From assembly GCA_964246705.1 (NCBI GenBank), contig CAXTRQ010000192.1:1-11501 (forward strand): a DNA stretch of 11,501 nucleotides. Reading direction: 5' to 3'. Origin of the DNA: DASZCR01 sp964246705 (GTDB lineage Bacteria; Acidobacteriota; Blastocatellia; Pyrinomonadales; Pyrinomonadaceae). The translations under genes were made by a program, and so were the position numbers. The notes below the pieces were generated by a model, which was not told the origin of the DNA, searched no databases, and saw only the letters and a program-made list of their open reading frames with translations. Of the stretch, positions 1 to 6,591 are shown piece after piece; the stretch's first letter is position 1, and every line of letters starts with the position of its first letter.

Positions 1-2638
1 TCTCCCCGCCTTCCAGATACCTCCCTATGTCTCCCGTCCGGTACACCCTCGCTCCGGCTCTCCCGCTGTACGGGTGCGGTACAAATCTCTCCGCCGTCTG
101 CTCCGCACTGTTCTGATACCCTCTCGCTAACCCTTCTCCTCCCAGATAAATCTCTCCGCTCACTCCTACTGCCACTACCCTCTGCTGCTCGTCCAATATG
201 TAGGCTTGCGTGTTCGCTACCGGCCTCCCGATGCTCACCCGCTCCGCTCCTTCCTCCACCACACAGTAGGTCGAGTAGGTCGTGTCTTCCGACGGCCCGT
301 AGAGATTCCACACCTCGCGCACCCCCATCGCCTTGTAAATCTCGCCGACGAGCGACGGGCGCAGCGCTTCTCCCGCCAGATTCACCACCTCGACGCTCTC
401 CGGCACGCTGCCGCTCCTGACCAACTCGACCATCGCCGAAGGGACGGTGTTGATGAGGCGCACCTCGTGGCGCGCAGCCAGCGTCGGCAGATGCAGAATG
501 TTGTCGGCCAGCAGGACACGTCCGCCGCCGCACAGTGGAACGAAGAGTTCAAAGACGGAGAGGTCGAAGCAGATGGAGGTGGAGGCAAGCAGACCCACAA
601 GGAGATGAGGAGGGAAGATATCGAGCGCCCAGCGGACGAGTGAGCAAGGGCTGTGATGCTCGATCATGACGCCTTTGGGAGTGCCGGTTGAACCTGAAGT
701 GTAGATGAGGTAGGCGAGGTTCTCCGGGCTGGTAAGACAGAGCGGGTTGTCGGTGCTGACGATGGAGAGCAAAGCGGCGGCTTCATCTAAAGAGAGGACG
801 GGTAAGCTCAGAGAGTCAGGCACGGTGTAGCGCAGTAGTTGTTCAGTGATGACGACCTTGACGGCGGCGTCTTCGAGCATGAAGCGGAGGCGATGCTGCG
901 GGTAGGCGGGGTCGAGCGGGAGGTAAGCGCCGCCGGCTTTAAGGATAGCGAGGATGGAGATGAGCATCTCAGGGGAACGGTGGAGCAGCAGAGCGACCCG
1001 ATCTTCTGGGGAGATGCCGAGAGAGCGCAAGTGATGAGCGAGTTGATTGGCTCTACTATTCAACTGGGCATAAGTGAGTTGTTCATCTTCGTAGAGTATT
1101 GCGACGGCATCGGGTGTGCGTTCGACCTGTTGCTCGAAGAGTTGATGCAGGCACAGTGTCGAAGGATAGTCTCGCGCCGTGTCGTTCCACTCGACGAGCA
1201 GTTGATGCTCTTCCTCCGCACTCAGCAGGGGCAACTCTGAGAGTCGCTGCTGAGGCTCTGAGACGATGCCTTCGAGTAAGGTCTCGAAGTGTCGGAGCAT
1301 GCGTGTGATGGTCGAGGCTTTGAACAGGTCTGTGTTGTATTCGAAAGTCCCGCTGAGTTGGGTGGGAGATTCTTCTACGGTGAGCGTCAGGTCGAATTTG
1401 GCTGTGTTTCTTTCGATGTCGAGGACGTTGAATTTCAGGTGGTTCAGTTCGAGCGTTGGGCGCGGGGCATTTTGTAGAACTAATAGCACCTGAAAGACGG
1501 GCGTGTGGCTCGTCTGCCGTTTTGGTTGGAGGTCTTCTACGAGTTGCTCGAAAGGCAAATCCTGATGCATGTGAGATTCGAGAACGGTGTCACGCACGCT
1601 GCTCATCAACTGGTTAAATGTCAGGTCGGAAGAAAGAGAGGCGCGCATGACCAATGTGTTGATGAAGAAGCCTATGAGTTCTTCTAGCTCCGACCGCTTG
1701 CGATTGGCGATGGCTACTCCGACGAGAATGTCCCTCTGGTTTGAATAGCGGTAAAGGAACACGTTGAAAGCGGCCAGCAGGAGCATGAATAAAGTGCTCT
1801 CGTGTTGCTGGCTTAGGGTCTTCAATGATTCAGAGAGACTTGCGCTCAGTTGAAAGGACTGCGAGCCACCGCGATAACTCTGTATCGCCGGTCGTGGATA
1901 ATCTGTCGGAAGCTCTATTACCAGAGGCGCGCCGTGGAGTTTTTGCCGCCAGTAAGAGAGTTGGGCTTCCAAGACCTCGCCGCTTAGTTGCTCTCGTTGC
2001 CAGATGGCGAAGTCCGCGTATTGAATTGACAGTTCGGGCAGCGGCGATGGCTTTCCCTCAGCAAAGGCGTTATAGAGGACTCCTAATTCATTGATGAAAA
2101 TTCCGAGTGACCAGCCGTCGGAGAGGATGTGGTGCATCGTCAGGAGCAGGACATGCTCTGCTTCATCCAGACGTAACAGGCCGCCCCTTATCAACGGGCC
2201 GGTCGAGAGATTAAACGGTCGCATGGCCTCTTCGGTAGCGAGGCGTTGCACTTCCGCCGCTCCGGTATCTTCTTTGAGCGCAGACAAGTCTGTGAGCGGC
2301 AAGTCCATCTTCAGGGCCGTCCGGATCAACTGAACCGGCTGGTCGTTCTCGACGGCGAACACCGTCCGTAATACTTCATGACGGCGCACGATTTCATTGA
2401 GACTTTTTCGCAGCGCGGATACGTTCAGAGGGCCTTCAAGATGAATGGCGAGGGGCAAATTGTACGTCCCGCTAACGGGTTCCAACTGATACAGGAACCA
2501 GAGTCTTTGCTGCGCGAACGAGAGCGGTAAAAAGTCTGGATTATCCCTCCGCGGTATTCGAGAGGTTGAGACATCAAGCCCTTTTTTCTTGAGTAGGAGA
2601 GAAAAGAGCTTACGCTTCTCTGTGGTAATGGTGGACAT
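1..2638 (-). CDS. Non-ribosomal peptide synthetase, C-A module (3' end outside window)
   Basis: An NRPS chain-elongation subunit, cytosolic, that adenylates one amino acid and condenses it with an upstream acyl or peptidyl donor. 879 codons are open from ATG to the window edge. Residues 1-35 are a short basic leader. The condensation domain (about 36-475) shows LSFAQQRLWFL, the catalytic HHILSDGWS motif (H169, H170, D174), IGFFINTLVMR and SHTPVFQVLLVLQN. The adenylation domain (about 497 on) shows LTYAQLNSRANQLA, the P-loop YTSGSTGTPKG (646-656), NLYGPSEDTTYS, GEIYLGGEGLARGY and YRTGD (867-871). The window ends just after that, so the last part of the A domain, any carrier domain and later modules are not seen. 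Pocket residues read D692, L693, F696, N730, N753, A755, L779, T787, Y788, close to the alanine-type code. The ATG has only a weak Shine-Dalgarno, but no other start lies close upstream and the N-terminus looks typical. Confidence 0.95.
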   Translation of the reverse strand, partial: MSTITTEKRKLFSLLLKKKGLDVSTSRIPRRDNPDFLPLSFAQQRLWFLYQLEPVSGTYNLPLAIHLEGPLNVSALRKSLNEIVRRHEVLRTVFAVENDQPVQLIRTALKMDLPLTDLSALKEDTGAAEVQRLATEEAMRPFNLSTGPLIRGGLLRLDEAEHVLLLTMHHILSDGWSLGIFINELGVLYNAFAEGKPSPLPELSIQYADFAIWQREQLSGEVLEAQLSYWRQKLHGAPLVIELPTDYPRPAIQSYRGGSQSFQLSASLSESLKTLSQQHESTLFMLLLAAFNVFLYRYSNQRDILVGVAIANRKRSELEELIGFFINTLVMRASLSSDLTFNQLMSSVRDTVLESHMHQDLPFEQLVEDLQPKRQTSHTPVFQVLLVLQNAPRPTLELNHLKFNVLDIERNTAKFDLTLTVEESPTQLSGTFEYNTDLFKASTITRMLRHFETLLEGIVSEPQQRLSELPLLSAEEEHQLLVEWNDTARDYPSTLCLHQLFEQQVERTPDAVAILYEDEQLTYAQLNSRANQLAHHLRSLGISPEDRVALLLHRSPEMLISILAILKAGGAYLPLDPAYPQHRLRFMLEDAAVKVVITEQLLRYTVPDSLSLPVLSLDEAAALLSIVSTDNPLCLTSPENLAYLIYTSGSTGTPKGVMIEHHSPCSLVRWALDIFPPHLLVGLLASTSICFDLSVFELFVPLCGGGRVLLADNILHLPTLAARHEVRLINTVPSAMVELVRSGSVPESVEVVNLAGEALRPSLVGEIYKAMGVREVWNLYGPSEDTTYSTYCVVEEGAERVSIGRPVANTQAYILDEQQRVVAVGVSGEIYLGGEGLARGYQNSAEQTAERFVPHPYSGRAGARVYRTGDIGRYLEGGE

Positions 2639-2741
2639 CAGCTTAGAAATTTTGCCTTGATTGACCGGAGATGAAGGTTACTTGCCGGAGGTGTCCTGCG
2701 AGAAAACACTGGCAATACGGATGAGGTCGGAAATCATATCG

Positions 2742-2873
2742 CTATCTAATCAACAGAGCGTGTTCATCAAAGAAGATGCAACTGACGCCGGAAAAGTAAG
2801 ACAGCGAGATCAGTGCTTTGGAGCTTCGCTTGGTATTTTGTAAGGCATCGCTAACAACCGTATCGAACGACAT
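2742..2873 (-). CDS. Possible 43-residue small protein before the NRPS gene
   Basis: A short frame lying in the 260 bases between the 100-residue gene and the NRPS gene, on the same strand. Its ATG is preceded by GAGGA at about 7 bases, a usable Shine-Dalgarno. The peptide begins MSFDTVVSDALQNTKRSS and has a weakly hydrophobic centre (ALISLSYFSGVSCIFF) that is too short and polar to be a clear membrane segment. No family is recognised. It could equally be a chance frame in the leader of the NRPS gene. It is listed because of its position and ribosome binding site only. Confidence 0.22.
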   Translation of the reverse strand: MSFDTVVSDALQNTKRSSKALISLSYFSGVSCIFFDEHALLIR

Positions 2874-2898
2874 TCTCGCGTCCTCGTTCCATAGTGCT

Positions 2899-3201
2899 TT
2901 ATGAACCGGCTGTCGCGTAGGCGGACACTTCAAACCTCAGTTCGTTCTTACAAAAATCCATCCATTCAGGAGACACCGTATCAAAGATAATTGCTTCGTC
3001 TTTGAAGATGCCCCCCGTCACTGTGTAGTCATCTTGAAGGTACACATAATTGCTGACATCGGCCTCGCCCTCGCTCGCACTACCGTTTTGGCTCGACGCC
3101 CCGACTTCCTCGCCGTCGTTTTGCGGCTTCTCAGTCCATCCTTCAAACTCTCGAAGTGCGCTGAGCGGATAGGCTTTGCAGTATTTTCCCATTTGACTCA
3201 T
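2899..3201 (-). CDS. Conserved-looking 100-residue protein of the NRPS locus
   Basis: An acidic small protein of unknown function. The frame is open from 3237, but the ATG at 3201 is chosen because AGGAG lies about 7 bases upstream and the protein then begins MSQMGKYCKAYPL. Three parts are visible: an N-terminal block with Lys, Cys and aromatic residues (KYCKAYPLSALREFEGW), a low-complexity Glu/Ser/Gly linker (about residues 25-50), and a C-terminal block rich in aromatic and acidic residues (YVYLQDDYTVTGGIF, then SPEWMDFCKNELRFEV). There is no signal peptide and no membrane segment. Two conserved-looking blocks joined by a variable linker suggest a real folded protein. I recall similar short proteins beside NRPS genes in cyanobacteria and acidobacteria but cannot name a family. 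It lies between the NusG-like gene and the NRPS gene, same strand, and is probably co-transcribed. A RiPP precursor is less likely because the C-terminus does not look like a core peptide. Confidence 0.7.
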   Translation of the reverse strand: MSQMGKYCKAYPLSALREFEGWTEKPQNDGEEVGASSQNGSASEGEADVSNYVYLQDDYTVTGGIFKDEAIIFDTVSPEWMDFCKNELRFEVSAYATAGS

Positions 3202-3300
3202 TTGTCTCTCCTGACTTTGACGTAAAATCATCCTCAATTTTCTTAAGGAAGGGTTAAGTTATCCTGATATGTTTCCCCAAAGGCCGTGTGAAGCTTTGGA

Positions 3301-3597
3301 CTATTGAGAGGCGAACGACATGGCTTCGAGACGGATGTTTCCGGCGCATCCTTCGGTGAACCTCGCGGTTGTCGTAACGATAACCGCGCCGTTTAAAACG
3401 TAAAGGTCTTGCTGACGAGTGTCGCGTCGCTGAAAGTTATGGGACATGAATGGTGTCGTGCAAGAGTACGGAGTTTCTGCCTGAAGGAACTTCATTTTGC
3501 TCTGGGGGAAAAAGTCCGTGAGAGTTTTTCTTTCGCCCGCTCGCCCGAAGACCTCCGAAGTCCAGTCGTCGAGTTTGTTGTCCATGGGTGCAGACAT
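3301..3597 (-). CDS. Hypothetical 98-residue ORF, doubtful
   Basis: An open frame upstream of the 100-residue gene, same strand. Two starts are possible: ATG at 3597 (MSAPMDNKLDDW) or the internal ATG at 3585 (MDNKLDDW). Neither has a recognisable Shine-Dalgarno. The third codon positions look GC-rich, which supports coding, and the N-terminal part (DNKLDDWTSEVFGRAGERKTL) looks protein-like. The rest shows no motif that I recognise, and contains two Cys (one in PYSCTTPF, one in EGCAGNI). A 6-bp stem with an 11-base loop (3277-3282 with 3294-3299) lies just past its stop codon, without a T-run. It may be a small accessory gene of the NRPS operon, a decayed gene, or a chance frame. A plus-strand frame overlaps the same interval and has even less support. 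Confidence 0.38.
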   Translation of the reverse strand: MSAPMDNKLDDWTSEVFGRAGERKTLTDFFPQSKMKFLQAETPYSCTTPFMSHNFQRRDTRQQDLYVLNGAVIVTTTARFTEGCAGNIRLEAMSFASQ

Positions 3598-3662
3598 GGC
3601 TGCCGCATATCAAGCCAATGATTCGTCTTGAGCTTGATTTTTAGTTCTCAGCACCCCGCCTG

Positions 3663-3668
3663 ATTATA
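3663..3668 (-). promoter_or_regulatory. Perfect TATAAT box without a good -35
   Basis: The minus strand reads CACTATAATCAGG here, a perfect -10 hexamer. The position where a -35 would lie (about 3686-3691) reads GCCGAT, which is poor, and overlaps the near arm of the inverted repeat at 3691-3711. If used, transcription would start near 3656 and run into the small ORFs and the NRPS gene. This arrangement would fit an activator-dependent promoter, but that is inference. Confidence 0.3.
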
Positions 3669-3690
3669 GTGAGGACGCCGTGCAAATCGG

Positions 3691-3711
3691 CTCCGGCTTC
3701 AGTAGCCGGAG
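3691..3711. repeat. Perfect 8-bp inverted repeat in the leader of the NRPS operon
   Basis: The arms are CTCCGGCT (3691-3698) and AGCCGGAG (3704-3711), with a 5-base spacer. As RNA it gives a stable GC-rich hairpin; as DNA it is a 21-bp dyad. No T-run follows on either strand, so it is not a standard intrinsic terminator. It lies in the 232-base gap between the NusG-like gene and the small ORFs that precede the NRPS gene. It could be the recruitment hairpin of a LoaP-like antiterminator, or a protein operator just upstream of the TATAAT box at 3663-3668. Confidence 0.6.
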
Positions 3712-3829
3712 TTCGGATGCAGCTTGCGCCGTCGGTTGCTGTCAAGGCCGCATAGAGGAGCGGCTACAGGTCTCATTTAATGTGTCAACGCCTTCATAAA
3801 CCCTGAGGCGGCGATGCACGCAGCTTGAC

Positions 3830-4357
3830 CTAGCTGACCCTTTCCACCAGTTGTTCTTCCACGGAGATGCGACCCTGATAAGTGATAGCGGTCAGCAATA
3901 TCATGATTCGAGCCGTGCCCTTTATCCTCCGGTCGAAGATACCCGCGAAGTTCTTGAGAATGCCGCTCTTTATCATCACCTTGTCGTTGATATTCAATTG
4001 CTCATCCACGTCAACGAAGCCGTCTTGATTCATCCGCAACTTAATCAGGTCTATGACCGCATCATCAACTATCACAGGCTTGTCGCATAAGCTGACTATG
4101 CTGTGCACCCCTCTGGTGTAATAAATCTTGCGTAATAACGTCCCGGCAATAAACCGGGCGAAGATGTATCTGGGGAACAAGGGCTTCGTGAGGTAGCTCG
4201 GAGCATTCGTGAATTGGTTGTAGCGCCGTTCTTGAATTTTAGGAGCGAAGGTCTCTACTCCGCCTGCCATTAAATTTTTGTCGGCGCGATCTTCATCCTT
4301 CGGCTTAGTATAAATAGCGTACCAGTGTGAACTCTCGACAGGTATTTCAAAATTCAC
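3830..4357 (-). CDS. NusG-paralogue transcription antiterminator (RfaH/UpxY/LoaP type)
   Basis: A NusG-family protein of 175 residues. Such specialised paralogues bind RNA polymerase and suppress pausing or termination in particular long operons. The N-terminal NGN domain (about 10-110) shows HWYAIYTKPKDEDRADKNL, the long helix block GGVETFAPKI and PLFPRYIFARF. The C-terminal KOW domain (about 118-172) shows INDKVMIKSGILKNFAGIF and ends ISVEEQLVERVS. The family's usual length is about 160-185. The start is GTG, chosen because GAGGA lies 8 bases upstream and the NGN domain follows at once. The gene heads the minus-strand block that continues into the small ORFs and the NRPS gene, and no secE, rplK or rpoB neighbour is present, so it is not the housekeeping nusG. 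Specialised NusG proteins of this kind are known to control capsule (UpxY), virulence (RfaH) and polyketide (LoaP) operons; a role in this NRPS operon is inferred from position. Confidence 0.88.
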   Translation of the reverse strand: MNFEIPVESSHWYAIYTKPKDEDRADKNLMAGGVETFAPKIQERRYNQFTNAPSYLTKPLFPRYIFARFIAGTLLRKIYYTRGVHSIVSLCDKPVIVDDAVIDLIKLRMNQDGFVDVDEQLNINDKVMIKSGILKNFAGIFDRRIKGTARIMILLTAITYQGRISVEEQLVERVS

Positions 4358-4422
4358 GAAAAATTCCTCTGTTTCCGGATGTGAAGGTCTTGGTAGTACC
4401 GGCTAATTACTATTGAAATCTT

Positions 4423-4450
4423 TTGGCTAAGCAAGGACTTGCACTATAAT
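4423..4450 (+). promoter_or_regulatory. Candidate sigma-70-type promoter for the wHTH-TPR gene
   Basis: TTGGCT (4423-4428), a 16-base spacer and a perfect TATAAT (4445-4450). It would give a long leader of about 215 bases before the ATG at 4674. The -10 box overlaps the candidate minus-strand -10. Confidence 0.4.
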
Positions 4451-4469
4451 GAGCAGGCCCATTAGACAA
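4443..4469 (-). promoter_or_regulatory. Candidate promoter for the NusG-like gene
   Basis: On the minus strand TTGTCT (4469-4464), a 15-base spacer and TATAGT (4448-4443). The spacer is short, so this is a weak match. Start of transcription would lie about 80 bases before the GTG of the NusG-like gene. It overlaps the plus-strand -10, so the two directions may compete. Confidence 0.3.
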
Positions 4470-4673
4470 CGCGGCTCAGGACGGCCTTGGGACTCATAAC
4501 TATTCTCGACCTCACTGATCTAATGACCGCTTCAACCTTATGATTTCAATCTCACTATTTCCTATTACCCAGAGATTACCAAGAGGAGGCGAAGAAATCT
4601 TCAATAATGCATTCAACTTCTTCTTAATAATTCTTCAATAAGTTATTAGGGAAATCTCAAGAAAATTATCCTC

Positions 4674-6464
4674 ATGCAAACAACTCTCTTTTATGAATTT
4701 GGCCCTTTTTATCTAGACCCCGTTCGACGCCTCCTCTTGCGTGCCGGGCACCCAATCCAGTTGCCGCCGAAAGTGTTCGAGACGCTCTTAGTCCTCGTCC
4801 AGCGGAGCGGGCAGATCGTTGAGAAGGACGAATTCATGAAGATAATCTGGTCGGATGCCTTCGTCGAAGAGTCCAATCTCAGTCAAAACGTTTTCACGCT
4901 GCGAAAGATTCTGGGCAACAATTCAGAGGGACGGCAGTACATTGAGACTGTTCCGAAACGAGGCTATCGCTTCGTTTCGACCGTCAGAGAAGTACAGGAG
5001 CAGACGCTTAAGCCCGGAGCGGAGCCACATGCCAGCGCGCACGCCACCCCCGGAGTTGGAAAGACAGCCGGTCGCAGTAAGAACATCTACTCTCTCGCCG
5101 TCCTACCAATGTTAAATATGAGCGGTGATGTGAAGCTTGAGTACCTTGGTGACGGCATGACCGAGAGTATCGTCAACAGTCTTTCGCAAATATCCAGTCT
5201 GCGAGTGATGGCGTGCAGCACGATGTCCTGTTATAAGAATCAAGAAGTGCATCCACAGGAAGTGGGACGGGCGTTGGATGTTCAAGTGGTGGCATTCGGG
5301 AAAATCCTGTCCATAGACGACATCGTAACCATCCGTATGGAACTCGTCGATGTGACGAACGGGTGGCAGATCTGGGGCGAGCAGTATGACTCAAAGCTTT
5401 CCGACATACTCCACATCCAGAAAGAGATCGTTCAGAACATCACGGATAATGTGCGCCAGAAATTGGCTACCAAGGAGCAGGAGCGGGTCTTCAAAGTCCA
5501 CACGGATAGTACCGAGGCTTATCAGCTTTACCTCAAAGGACGGTACTTTTTAAATAAACGTACTGAAAAGAGTTACCAACAGGCCATCGAATCTTTCCAG
5601 CAAGCCATCAACATTGACAGTAAATATGCGCTGGCCTATTCAGGTCTGGCTGATTCTTACATCTTATTCGACTTCTACGGCCTACGCTCTCCGTGGCAGA
5701 CCGTGCCAATTGCGCGAACAGCGGCGGCGATAGCCATCAAGCTCGATGCCATGCTCGCTGAAGCTCACACATCAATAGCTCGCATTAAACTGATTTACGA
5801 TCGGGATTTTGAGGGCGCTGAGCGAGAATTTAAAGAAGCCATTGAGCTAAAACCCAAATATGCAGAGGCTTATAATGGCTACTCGCACTGTTTGCTGGAA
5901 TTAGGAAGAATCGAAGAATCATTCGCCGCAATCAAGGCGGCGATGGAATTCGCTCCGCTTGATCTCGACATTAACATGTACTTAGGATGGCACTACCTTT
6001 ATGCCGGTCGCTACGAGGATGCGATTAACCAATTCCGAAAGACGCTGGAATTAGACCCAAATTTCTACCGCGCGCGGCTTCTTCTGGGCATGGCCTATGG
6101 GCAAAACGGTCAAGTACCCACAGCCATCGCGGAATATAAAAAGGCGGCTTTATTAGAAGACACCCCGATCTCATCAGGATTTCTCGGACAGGCTTTCGCT
6201 TTGATGGGAGAGAGAGAAGCGGCGTTGAGCCTGCTCGCCGGGATGTTAGAACAAGCGAAGCGAACCTATGTTCCACCCTTTGCCATTGCATTAATTTATA
6301 CGGGACTAGGCCAACGAGACGCGGCATTTGAATGGCTTGAAAAAGCTTTCATAGAACACACTCAGTGGCAGGCATGGTTAAAGATCATCCCGGAATTTGA
6401 TACTCTTCGCTCAGACCCGCGCCTCTCAGATCTCTTACTACGTATACATCTTCTGGCTGGTTGA
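4674..6464 (+). CDS. wHTH / TolB-like / TPR transcriptional regulator
   Basis: A 596-residue cytosolic regulator of a type very common in Acidobacteriota. Residues 1-105 are an OmpR/PhoB-type winged helix (Trans_reg_C): FGPFYLDPVRRLLLR, LPPKVFETLLVLVQRSGQI, then the recognition helix SNLSQNVFTLRKILG and the wing YIETVPKRGYRFV. Residues 106-136 are a Pro/Ala-rich linker. Residues 137-270 form a TolB/FlgO-like domain (YSLAVLPMLNMSGD, LGDGMTESIVNSLS, IWGEQYDSKLSDIL). From about 280 TPR-like helices follow, for example YQQAIESFQQAINIDSKYA and YEDAINQFRKTLELDPNFY; the tail DTLRSDPRLSDLLLRIHLL is usual for the group. There is no transmembrane helix, unlike CadC, and no receiver domain. It is a complete single gene, divergent from the NusG-like gene. 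Targets are unknown; the divergent NRPS locus is one candidate. The ATG is chosen because the wHTH begins at once; the ribosome binding site is weak. Confidence 0.9.
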   Translation: MQTTLFYEFGPFYLDPVRRLLLRAGHPIQLPPKVFETLLVLVQRSGQIVEKDEFMKIIWSDAFVEESNLSQNVFTLRKILGNNSEGRQYIETVPKRGYRFVSTVREVQEQTLKPGAEPHASAHATPGVGKTAGRSKNIYSLAVLPMLNMSGDVKLEYLGDGMTESIVNSLSQISSLRVMACSTMSCYKNQEVHPQEVGRALDVQVVAFGKILSIDDIVTIRMELVDVTNGWQIWGEQYDSKLSDILHIQKEIVQNITDNVRQKLATKEQERVFKVHTDSTEAYQLYLKGRYFLNKRTEKSYQQAIESFQQAINIDSKYALAYSGLADSYILFDFYGLRSPWQTVPIARTAAAIAIKLDAMLAEAHTSIARIKLIYDRDFEGAEREFKEAIELKPKYAEAYNGYSHCLLELGRIEESFAAIKAAMEFAPLDLDINMYLGWHYLYAGRYEDAINQFRKTLELDPNFYRARLLLGMAYGQNGQVPTAIAEYKKAALLEDTPISSGFLGQAFALMGEREAALSLLAGMLEQAKRTYVPPFAIALIYTGLGQRDAAFEWLEKAFIEHTQWQAWLKIIPEFDTLRSDPRLSDLLLRIHLLAG

Positions 6465-6591
6465 ATTTTACCCAGCCTGAGTTCCTCCCCTCGCTTCAAA
6501 AAACTGCTCCCGTTGTTAGGACTCGCCACTCTAAAGCTGGAGGACGACGAACCATAGCCGGAGGTTGGTGAACATAAATTTTGCGGGGAGT

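Larger units (their letters stand above)
4358..4673. other. Divergent intergenic region, 316 bases
   Basis: It separates the minus-strand NusG-like gene from the plus-strand wHTH-TPR gene. It holds overlapping promoter-like boxes for both directions near 4423-4469. The part from about 4540 to 4673 is AT-rich, with several TTCTT and TTCAATAA-like stretches, and has no clear Shine-Dalgarno for the plus-strand gene. No open frame worth reporting and no RNA gene were recognised. Confidence 0.6.

Noticed and set aside
206..643. Plus-strand frame of 145 residues, and others of 60-133 residues up to about 2840
   Set aside because: They lie opposite the NRPS gene, whose minus-strand frame is open for 879 codons with all C and A domain motifs; their peptides are Arg/His-rich and show no motif.
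3242..3258. Short dyad CTTAA / TTAAG upstream of the 100-residue gene
   Set aside because: Five base pairs with a 7-base spacer is expected by chance in AT-rich sequence.
3650..3660. GGCGGGGTGCT on the minus strand as an RfaH ops element
   Set aside because: Only the first GGCGG matches the ops consensus GGCGGTAGNNT; the TAG core is missing, so it is a chance GC-rich match.
6465..6591. Terminator between the convergent wHTH-TPR and ppc genes
   Set aside because: No stem followed by a T-run on either strand was found in these 127 bases; only weak, long-range pairing such as CTCCCC with GGGGAG was seen.
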